A DNA stretch of 64,000 nt from Paragorgia papillata. Its lineage: Eukaryota > Cnidaria > Anthozoa > Scleralcyonacea > Coralliidae. Positions 49,821-61,800 of the stretch are shown one piece after another; position 1 is the stretch's first letter, and every line of letters starts with the position of its first letter. The notes under the pieces were generated by a model, which worked only from the letters and a program-made list of their open reading frames with translations, had not been told where the DNA came from and did no database searches. A program made the position numbers and the translations under genes. The stretch spans positions 2,384,001 to 2,448,000 of the forward strand of contig JAWNZC010000216.1 in the NCBI GenBank assembly GCA_035771165.1, given 5' to 3'.

Positions 49821-52800
49821 GTAAGCGATCTCGTTTTAAAAAGCAGTACTAGACTGTCTTTATATTCCTCTTTAAACTCCTAGTCTTAGTTTTTGTTTAT
49901 CTCTTGGTTTTATTTGAAATATAGTCCTTCAAACATTGAGGAAATACGATCGCTTCTGTACGAATCTCGTCAGGTTCAATCTGGAAAGTTTTAAAATATA
50001 CTTAGATCCGTTTGATTAAGGACATTTCAGCCCTCGGGCTTTCTTCTCGGGCAGCTTGGCTATTTACTGTGCTTTTAGATTGAACAACAGTTTTGTTTTT
50101 CAACTTGTTTTTATAAAAAAAGCAAGGTGGCATTGACCCTTTTGAAAACGCTACCCTATAAAGAATTTCCCCGTTGCGTTGTCATGAACACTCTTATTCC
50201 TGCTTTATTCTTTCGGGAAAAGAATATCACGAATTATTTATTTATTTTTAAGAGTTTGGGAAACATTTTAGTGTCTGTCTACTTGTTTTTATTTGAATTT
50301 CAATCACGTTTTGAATCTATGAACAATGTCAATAAAATACAATAAGCTTATAAATGTCATCCTTGTCATGCAATCGTCATACGTTTACGCAAATCTTATT
50401 TAAAATCCTTCAAATGTTATTCCCTAATGTGTTGACGTTTTTATGTAGTACTAAATGCCCTTTGATTCTGAGAAAAATATAAACTGTTGTTGTTTTGTTT
50501 TTCTTAAAATTCATTCTTGAGACCACTTCGGGAAGCACCAGTTGTAATTATTTATTTAATTGCCTACAATAGTACTATTGAATGATGTCATTTGCGTTAA
50601 CTCTTTCCTGTCCAAATCAGTACGGTATTTCCTCGAATAAGCGCCCATGCTCTAATAAGCACCCCCCTCAAATAAGTGGTGGTTGGGGTCCTTAGTGGTG
50701 ACCGTGTTATAGATAAAGCGCGTTATTGCGAGGTACAGCCAAAAATCTTGTTCCCAGTAGTACTCTTCCCACTCAGTTCTGCTGCAATATTGTGGGCCGA
50801 GTACTGGGAGCGAGATTGAGTACTTGCCAGAAGCACTTTCTGTTCAATTCTAACAATCCAAAACGTGACTGAAGAAGCTTGAAATCCACTCAAGACTTCA
50901 ACAAAATGGAATTGTAATAAGATTTTTGAGCATGGTTTTCATTTCTCACAATGATCGCACTGCCGTGTTGTCATTTTATCTTGTAATGATCGTGATTATT
51001 CAGTGCTCATGATAAGTGATCATTGGCCATCAAGATCGAATTGTCTCCCCATCAAGATTGAATTGTCTCCAGTGAGCAAAATAGAAACTTCACTTTCAGC
51101 GTCATATACACATCAATTCTGTTGCTATTTTGTGGAATTTAGCAGTTTGTGGTGAACTTTAGTGTTGTAGGTAAACATCTGTATAAGTCATCAAATGACA
51201 AACAAGGAAAAGTAAAATTTTGGGGTCCAAAGATCAACCACGTTATACCGAGTCACGCATTATAATGATGCGTGCTATAGCGAGGCTCCACTGTACTACT
51301 AAATGATGTCATTTGCATTAATTCTTTGCTGTCCAAATCAGTGCCGTATTTCCTCGAATAAGCACCCACACTCTAATAAGCACCCCCCCTTTCAGCAAAA
51401 ATTTTAAATAGACACCTCCCTCGAATATGCACCCCCCCCGTGCTCCCTCACCATTCCAGGATGAGTAATAAAGATTTAATACAGTAAAGACTAATAATAA
51501 TACAACGGTATAGGATAGCAATGTTGTTTGTGTCATTCTCTAAATCTGTTGTGTTGTGCTGTGTTGTGCTGTGTTGTGTTGTGTTGTGTTGTGTTGTGCT
51601 GTGGTGTGGTGTAGTGTGGTGTGGTGTGGTGTGTTGTGCTGTGCTGTGTTGTGGTGTGGTGTGTTGTTGTGTGTTGTGTTGTGTTGTGCTGTGCTGTGTT
51701 GTGTTGTGTTGTGTTGTGTTGTGTTGTGTTGTGTTGTGTTGTGCTGTGTTGTGGTGTGCTGTGTTGTGCTGTGTTGTGTTGTGTTGTGTTGTGGTGTGTT
51801 GTGCTGTGTTGTTCTGTGCTGTGCTGTGTTGTTGTGTGTTGTGTTGTTGTGTTGTTGTGTTGTTGTGTGTTGTGTTGTGCTGTGCTGTGTTGTGTTGTGG
51901 TGTGTTGTGGTGTGTTTTGTTGTGAAGTGATGTGATGCGTTGTGGTGTGTTGTGAAGTGATGTGTTGCGTTGTGGTGTGGTGTGTTGTGAAGTGATGTGA
52001 TGCGTTGTGGTGTGGTGTGTTGTGAAATGATGTGTTGCGTTGTGGTGTGGTGTGGTGTGTTGTGTTGTGTTGTGTTGGTTTTTGTTAAAAATAAATGTTT
52101 AATTAATTTTATTTTATTTAACTTTGCCCTGATAATATCATTAATTATATATGTACAATTTGTACCAACAAAAGTAATACAAGGCAAGAATACCGCAACA
52201 GCTAAAGCCAATTAATGCAGATCCTTTGTTACAAATATTATAACAAGATACAAGTTTAACAGTGAACAGAAATACACATGCACAAGATAATGCAAAAACA
52301 ATGAATCTAAAGTAAAAAGAAAGCTGTGAATTAGCTAATCGAGTCCGATTGTACATTAAGTGAAGACTCGGAATCGATTAGCACCAAACTTTTTATATAA
52401 TTGATTAGATTAGTGCATGTTTTTAATTGTTTTATCTTTTAATTTTATTAATTTATACTTTTTAGCTCTGAATATATTATTGTAATCACTATAAATATTC
52501 CGAACACTTTGATTTTTATTTTGACTTGAAAATGATGTTATAGGTTCGTCGAAACGTTGTCACTTTTTAATAAAATATTTTTATCGTTTAATTTTGTCTT
52601 AAGTCTCTTAAAGAAACCGTTATTTATCAAAATAGATAAATAGATAAATAGATAAATAGATAAATGGATAAATGGATAAATGGATAAATGGATAAATGGA
52701 TAAATGGATAAATGGATAAATAGATAAATAGATAAATAGGTACATAGGTACATAGGTAAATAGGTAAATAGGGTAAACAGATAAACAGATAAATAGATAG

Positions 52801-55800
52801 ATAAATAAATAGATAAATAGATAGATAAATGGATAAATAGATAAATAGATAAATAGATAAATAGATAAATAGATAAATAGATAAATAGATGGATAGATGG
52901 ATAGATAAATAGATAAATAGATAAATAGATAAATAGATAAATAGATAAATAGATAAATAGATAAATAGATAAATAGATAGATAAATAGACAAATCGATAA
53001 ATAGACAAACAAACAAACAAACAGATAAACAGATAAAAATAGATCGCCAATTGACGTTATAAACAGCGCACGCGAAACCAGTCAAGCTCAGACCACGCTG
53101 ACAAGACTTTGGCGCGCGCAATTCAAGCTCAGACCACGCTGACAAGACTTTGGCGCGCGCAATTCAAGCTCAGGCCACGCTGACAAGACTTTGATGAGCG
53201 CAAGTCAAGCTCAGACCACGCTGACAAGACTTTGATGAGCGCAAGTCAAGCTCAGACCACGCTGACAAGACTGTGATGAGCGCAAGTCAAGCTCAGACCA
53301 CGCTGACAAGACTGTGATGAGCGCAAGTCAAGCTCAGACCACGCTGACAAGACTTTAATGAGCGCAAGTCAAGCTCAGACCACGCTGACAAGACTTTGAT
53401 AAGCGCAAGTCAAGCTCAGACCACGCTGACAAACTTTGATGAGCGCAAGTCAAGCTCAGACCACGGTGACAAGACTTTGATGAGTGCAAGTCAAGCTCAG
53501 ACCACGCTGACAAGACTTTGATGAGCGCTGAGATAATCCCCACATATTATCATGAGTGACCGTTGACTAGCATTGTCTCCTTTTTTACCTTGCCTAAATT
53601 ACATTTAGCCACATTAAACAAATAAACAGATAAATAATAAATTGGGCGAGGTTTAAAAACAAGAAGAAGAAGAACGACCACAATTACACTTAACACAGGC
53701 TGTCTTCCATGTACGTGGGTCGTCAGGGTCGAATGTTGAGCAAAGAGCTCAACATTTAAAATTTTTTATTTAATTTAAAAAAAATTAAATTGGTTAAAAG
53801 AAAATATTTAGTAAGCGTCTCCCTCGATTATTAAGCACCCTCCCTCGAATAAGTGCCCACCCTTTTGCACAAAATTTTAAATAAGCGCCTGGGTGCTTAT
53901 TCGAGGAAATACGGTATGAATCGTACAACTTTCAGAAAAATTGCTTTGCAGATTTTCGCAATTTGCGATTTGCAAAGCGCTAATTCAGACTCTGATTAAA
54001 TTTGACTTTTGAGATAAACAAATAATGTAATTAACTGCTTTTCTGTAGGTTTGTATTCCCCGGATTGTCAATCGAACAATTCTGACGATCTTTGTGGTTG
54101 GAAAAATGTATTTAATAATGGTTGTCAATGGAATATAGATAAAGGTATGATACGAACAACTTTTTTCAGGCTAACTTATGACTAACATTACAAACTCCAA
54201 TGAAAGTACTATACTAACTAACGACAGTTTCTAGAGCAAGAACTAACAAAACTTTACAAACTCCAAGCTGAAAGTACTATACTAACTAACGACAGCTTGT
54301 AGAGCAAGAACTAACAAAACTTTACAAACTCCAAGCTGAAAGTACTATACTAACTAACGACAGCTTGTAGAGCAAGAACTAACAAAACTTAACAAACTCC
54401 AAGCTGAAAGTACTATACTAACTAACGACAGCTTGTAGAGCAAGAACTAACAAAACTTTACAAACTCCAAACTGAAAGTACTATACTAACTAACGACAGC
54501 TTGTAGAGCAAGAACTAACAAAACTTTACAAACTCCAAGCTGAAAGTACTATACTAACTAACGACAGCTTGTAGAGCAAGAACTAACAAAACTTTACAAA
54601 CTCCAAACTGAAAGTACTATACTAACTAACGACAGCTTGTAGAGCAAGAAATAACAAAACTTTACAAACTCTAAGCTGAAAGTACTATACTAACTAACGA
54701 CAGCTTGTAGAGCAAGAACTAACAAAACTTTACAAACTCCAAACTGAAAGTACTATACTAACTAACAACAGCTTGTAGAGCAAGAACTAACAAAACTTTA
54801 CAAACTCCAAGCTCAAAGTACTATACTAACTAACGACAGCTTGTAGAGCAAGAACTAACAAAACTTTACAAACTCCAAGCTGAAAGTACTATACTAACTA
54901 ACGACAGCTTGTAGAGCAAGAAATAACAAATCTTTACAAACTCCAAGCTGAAAGTACTATACTAACTAACGACAGCTTGTAGAGCAAAAACTAACAAAAC
55001 TTTACAAACTCTAAGCTGAAAGTACTATACTAACTAACGACAGCTTGTAGAGCAAGAACTAACAAAACTTTACAAACTCCAAACTGAAAGTACTATACTA
55101 ACTAACGACAGCTTGTAGAGCAAGAAATAACAAAACTTTACAAACTCTAAGCTGAAAGTACTATACTAACTAACGACAGCTTGTAGAGCAAGAACTAACA
55201 AAACTTTACAAACTCCAAACTGAAAGTACTATACTAACTAACAACAGCTTGTAGAGCAAGAACTAACAAAACTTTACAAACTCCAAGCTCAAAGTACTAT
55301 ACTAACTAACGACAGCTTGTAGAGCAAGAACTAACAAAACTTTACAAACTCCAAGCTGAAAGTACTATACTAACTAACGACAGCTTGTAGAGCAAGAACT
55401 AACAAAACTTTACAAACTCCAAGCTGAAAGTACTATACTAACTAACGACAGCTTGTAGAGCAAGAAATAACAAATCTTTACAAACTCCAAGCTGAAAGTA
55501 CTATACTAACTAACGACAGCTTGTAGAGCAAAAACTAACAAAACTTTACAAACTCTAAGCTGAAAGTACTATACTAACTAACGACAGATTGTAGAGCAAG
55601 AACTAACAAAACTTTACAAACTCTAAGCTGAAAGTACTATACTAACTAACGACAGCTTGTAGAGCAAGAACTAACAAAACTTTACAAACTCTAAGCTGAA
55701 AATACTATACTAACTAACGACAGCTCGTATAGAGCAAGAACTAACAAAACTTTACAAACTCCAAGCTGAAAGTAGTATACTAACTAACGACAGCTTGTAC

Positions 55801-58800
55801 AGCAAGAACTAACAAAACTTTACAAACTCCAAGCTGAAAGTACTATACAAACTAACGACAGCTTGTATAGAGTAAGAATTAACAAACTTTACAAACTCCA
55901 AGCTGAAAGTACTATACTAACTAACGACAGCTTGTAGAGCAAGAACTAACAAAACTTTACAAACTCCAAGCTGAAAGTACTATACTAACTAACGACAGCT
56001 TGTAGAGCAAGAAATAACAAATCTTTACAAACTCCAAGCTGAAAGTACTATACTAACTAACGACAGCTTGTAGAGCAAGAAATAACAAATCTTTACAAAC
56101 TCCAAGCTGAAAGTACTATACTAACTAACGACAGCTTGTAGAGCAAAAACTAACAAAACTTTACAAACTCTAAGCTGAAAGTACTATACTAACTAACGAC
56201 AGATTGTAGAGCAAGAACTAACAAAACTTTACAAACTCTAAGCTGAAAGTACTATACTAACTAACGACAGCTTGTAGAGCAAGAACTAACAAAACTTTAC
56301 AAACTCTAAGCTGAAAATACTATACTAACTAAGGACAGCTCGTATAGAGCAAGAACTAACAAAACTTTACAAACTCCAAGCTGAAAGTAGTATACTAACT
56401 AACGACAGCTTGTACAGCAAGAACTAACAAAACTTTACAAACTCCAAGCTGAAAGTACTATACAAACTAACGACAGCTTGTATAGAGTAAGAATTAACAA
56501 ACTTTACAAACTCCAAGCTGAAAGTACTATACTAACTAACGACAGCTTGTAGAGCAAGAACTAACAAAACTTTACAAACTCCAAGCTGAAAGTACTATAC
56601 TAACTAACGACAGCTTGTAGAGCAAGAAATAACAAATCTTTACAAACTCCAAGCTGAAAGTACTATACTAACTAACGACAGCTTGTAGAGCAAGAGCTAA
56701 CAAAACTTTACAAACTCCAAGCTGAAAGTACTATACTAACTAACGACAGCTTGTAGAGCAAGAACTAACAAAACTTTACAAACTCCAAGCTGAAAGTACT
56801 ATACTAACTAACGACAGCTTGTAGAGCAAGAAATAACAAATCTTTACAAACTCCAAGCTGAAAGTACTATACTAACTAACGACAGCTTATAGAGCAAGAA
56901 CTAACAAAACTTTACAAACTCCAAGCTGAAAATACTATACTAACTAACGACAGCTTGTAGAGCAAGAACTAACAAAACTTTACAAACTCCAAGCTGAAAG
57001 TACTATACTAACTAGCGACAGCTTGTAGAGCAAGAACTAACGAAACTTTACTTTATTTTTTTAGATACAAACCGAGTTTCTATCATCTTACAAGAGAAAG
57101 GTGGATCTGCCTTACTCACTAAATATTTTTTGCGTAGCCGTGATGATCCGCTACAAGCGCTGATTTGTGTCAAGTTCAGAAACTTTGTTCGCTATCAGAG
57201 TGGATTAGATGGGAATCAATTTGAAGTGACAATCAACGTTTTTGATGATCATGCTAATTCTACCATTCAGGATTTCAGATATTGTCATATGAGTGATTCG
57301 GCGACTGAAACAAATTTTACGGTAATGTGTTTTAAATATACATTTGATAATTATAAAATACATTATTTAAAAATACTCTTTATCACTTGTTAACTCATTG
57401 CTGCCTAGGATGTCTGAGGGTTCTCTCTTTGATGAGTAAAATCATCTGGTGTTAGACAGAGTAAAACAATAAAGGAACCATTTTTGACCAGCTCAGGCAG
57501 GAACGGATTAATCACTTGTTAACTCATTGCTGCCTAGGATGGCTGAGGGTTCTCTCTTTGATGAGTAAAATCATCTGGTGTTAGACAGAGTAAAACAATA
57601 AAGGAACCATTTTTGACCAGCTCAGGCAGGAACGGATTAATCACTTGTTAACTCATTGCTGTCTAGGATGTCTGAGGGTTCTCTCTTTGATGAGTAAAAT
57701 CATCTGGTGTTAGACAGAGTAAAACAATAAAGGGACCATTTTTGACCAGCTCAGGCAGGAATGGATTAATCACTTGTTAACTCATTGCTGCCTAGGATGT
57801 CTGAGGGTTCTCTCTTTGATGAGTAAAATCATCTGGTGTTAGACAGAGTAGAACAATAAAGGAACGATTTTTGACCAGCTCAGGCAGGAATGGGTTAATC
57901 ACTTGTTAACTCATTGCTGCCTAGGATGTCTGAGGGTTCTCTCTTTGGTGAGTAAAATCATCTGGTGTTAGACAGAGTAAAACAATAAAGGGACCATTTT
58001 TGACCAGCTCAGGCAGGAATGGGTTAATCACTTGTTAACTCATTGCTGCCTAGGATGTCTGAGGGTTCTCTCTTTGATGAGTAAAATCATCTGGTGTTAG
58101 ACAGAGTAAAACAATAAAGAACCATTTTTGACCAGCTCAGGCACTAATGGGTTAATCACTTGTTAACTCATTGCTGCCTAGGATGTCTGAGGGTTCTCTC
58201 TTTGATGAGTAAAATCATCTGGTGTTAGGCAGAATAAAACAATAAAGGAACCATTTTTGACCAGCTCAGGCAGGAATGGGTTAATCACTTGTTAACTCAT
58301 TGCTGCCTAAAAAAAACACTAAAAAACTAAACTAACCTTATTTATACTGGATAACTCTATCATGTATATCTAAACTGTTATCCTCAGAGATCCAGTAAGG
58401 GACCACCCTCATTTGTCCAGTGTTGCTACAGTGTGCCTAGGATGTCTGAGGGTTCTCTCTTTGATGAGTTAAATCATCTGGTGTTAGACAGAGTTAAACA
58501 ATAAAGGGACCATTTTTGGCCAGCTCAGGGACACTCTTGCCACAGACACCCTTGCACCTCTATACCCATTAAGGCTCGGAGATGAAGGAGTTTGTATATT
58601 TGACTAGGTCCAGCCAATACAGACGAGCCAAGTACATCAGCTGAGCCGACTGTAGCAGAACGTACAATAGTCTGGTGTTAGACAGAGTAAAATAGTCTGG
58701 TGTTAGACAGAGTAAAATAGTCTGGTGTTAGACACAGTAAAATAGTCTGGTGTTAGACAAAGTAAAATAGTCTGATGTTAGACAGAGTAAAATAGTCTGG

Positions 58801-61800
58801 TGTTAGACACAGTAAAATAGTCTGGTGTTAGACAGAGTAAAATAGTCTGGTGTTAGACACAGTAAAATAGTCTGGTGTTAGACACAGTAAAATAGTCTGG
58901 TGTTAGACACAGTAAAATAGTCTGGTGTTAGACAGAGTAAAATAGTCTGGTGTTAGACACAGTAAAATAGTCTGGTGTTAGACAAAGTAAAATAGTTTGG
59001 TGTTAGACAGAGTAAAATAGTCTGGTGTTAGACAGAGTAAAATAGTCTGGTATTAGACTAAGTAAAATAGTCTGGTGTTAGACAAAGTAAAATAGTCTGG
59101 TGTTAGACAGAGTAAAATAGTCTGGTGTTGGACAAAGTAAAATAGTCTGATGTTAGACAGAGTAAAATAGTCTGGTGTTAGACACAGTAAAATAGTCTGG
59201 TGTTAGACAGAGTAAAATAGTCTGGTGTTAGACACAGTAAAATAGTCTGGTGTTAGACAGAGTAAAATAGTCTGGTGTTAGACACAGTAAAATAGTCTGG
59301 TGTTGGACAAAGTAAAATAGTCTGGTGTTAGACAGAGTAAAATAGTCTGGTGTTAGACAAAGTAAAATAGTCTGGTGTTAGACAGAGTAAAATAGTCTGA
59401 TGTTAGACAGAGTAAAATAGTCTGGTGTTAGACAGAGTAAAATAGTCTTATGTTAGACAGAGTAAAATAGTCTTATGTTAGACAGAGTAAAATAGTCTGA
59501 TGTTAGACAGAGTAAAATAGTCTGGTGTTAGACAAGCAACACTGACAAACAAATACCGACAGCACCACCCACAAACAACACCCACTTACCCTGACAACGC
59601 CCACCACAGATTCCACGCATACCACAATCGTGACATAATGAATCGGAGACATTGACTCTGAAGATGACCGCCGCTGAGGCCGTCGAAACGTCAGTCACTA
59701 CCACCACCAACAGTCTTTCTCAAGACTACACTAACCTAGATTATCAACTTCAACAAACATTTACTGATACTCCTAGGTTCAAACCATTTACTTTATAACG
59801 TCAGTCACTACCACAAACAGTCTTTCTCGAGACTACTCTAACGTAGACGAGCAACTTTCTCAAACATTTTAAGGATAGATATGCGCTGAACAGAGAACGT
59901 AGTAGTCTAACGTTTCGAGTGAAGGCCCTTCATCAGAGAGGGCCTTCACTTGAAATATTTTGATTGTTAGTTTAGGTGTGGGTTAATAGTAATGACTTGT
60001 TTTGTTAATGTGTTCCTTTGTACTGTTTAATAAACGAGCAGGAGTGTTTTATCAGATATAAAGACACGAGGCGAAGCCGAGTGTTTTTATATCTGATAAA
60101 ACACGAACAGCGAGTTTATTGAACGGCTTCAAAAACGAACCACTTGGTAAGTTGATTGGCGTAGTAAGTTTGAAAAATAACCTTGTCTAAGCCGAGAAAA
60201 TCAAAGCTAAAGTTTATGTAAATCAGGAGGTTTCTTTACCACGTATAAAGACACGATACGGTCATGATTTTCTTTTGTGTTTTCCTCATGAATTATTAAT
60301 GAGTTTTTGAATGTACTTTAATTTCTAGATTTCCCTCAAAGTGCAATGTGCATTGTTGAGGGATAATAGTTTTATAACAGATCTTGAAGTCACTATTGAA
60401 CATGAATGGTCAACAACAAAATCGGTCAGAACAACCGGCGACGGTAAACTAACTTTATTTATACTGGATAACTCTATCAGCCATATCTAAAATGTTCTTC
60501 CTAGAGGTCCAGTAAGGACCATCCCTCATTGATCCAGTGTTACTACAGAAGGAAACTGGAGTAAACTAAACTAACTTTATTTATACTGGATAACTCTATC
60601 AGTCCTATCTAAACTGTTCTCTCTAGACGTCCAGTAAGGATCATCCTTCATTGGTCCAGTGTTACTACAGAAGGAAACTAGAGTAAACTAAACTAACTTT
60701 ATTTATACTGGATAACTCTATCAGCCATATCTAAACTGTTCTTCCTAGAGGTCCAGTAAGAACCATCCCTCATTGATCCAGTGTTACTACAGAAGGAAAC
60801 TAGAGTAAACTAAACTAACTTTATTTATACTGGATAACTCTATCAGTTATATCTGAACTGTTCTTCCTAGAGGTCCAGTAAGGATCATCCTTCATTGATC
60901 CAGTGTTACTACAGGAGTAAACTAAACTAACTTTATTTATACTGGATAACCCTATCAGTCATATCTAAACTGTTCTTCCTAGAGGTCCAGTAAGGACCAT
61001 CCTTCATTGGTCCAGTGTTACTACAGGAGGAAACCAGAGTAAACTAAACTAACTTTATTTATACTGGACAACCCTATCAGTCATATCTAAACTGTTCTCC
61101 CTAGAGGTCCAGTAAGGACCATCCTTCATTGATCCAGTGCTACTACAGAAGGAAACTGGAGTAAAAGTAAACTAACTTTATATTTATTGTAGGTATCCCT
61201 ACCGAGATTGGTGATATTCAGTATGTTGGTGTTGTGGTTGGTGCTATATGCATTGCGTTATTTACTCTCTTCAGTTGTCTTACTATTATCTCAGCGAGAC
61301 GAAGCAACCAGAGAGACAGTCGGCGTCGTGAAGTAGCAAATGGTAGTTGCCACGAGGAGGAAGACGAGCGACCTGACGTTGTTGCTGAAAATGCCCCACC
61401 ATCGTACGATGCAGGTATTATACATTACCGCGGGAATTTCCCGCCGTTTTTTTTTTGCGTGATTTGCGCAAGTTTCACGCTTGATTTCCGCGAGTCCCAC
61501 TGCGCGATATACGCGTGACATTTGCACGATTTCCGCGTGGCATTTTCGTGACTCTCGCTAGTTCTTGCAAATTCTTGCGCAGTTCTGAAAAGCTTCTCGT
61601 GCGACTCCCGCAAGTTTTGCGGAATTTTGCGCAGATCTCTCACGGTCGGCGTTAGCCTGTTACCCTTGCCCAATCAAAGAATATGGGCCAGGTAACCACT
61701 AAAGACTTCTGCTTTCCTATTGGTTAGAATTTCGCGCGTTTTTAGTGGCTATGAGTAAAACTGCAATCGTCATAAGTGGATTTAGCCCTGATGACGCGAG

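Noticed and set aside
57385..58310. Hammerhead core in the 129-bp satellite (TTTGATGAGTAAAATC)
   Set aside because: A GATGA word is present, but there is no GAAAC box or cleavage triplet at the required distance.
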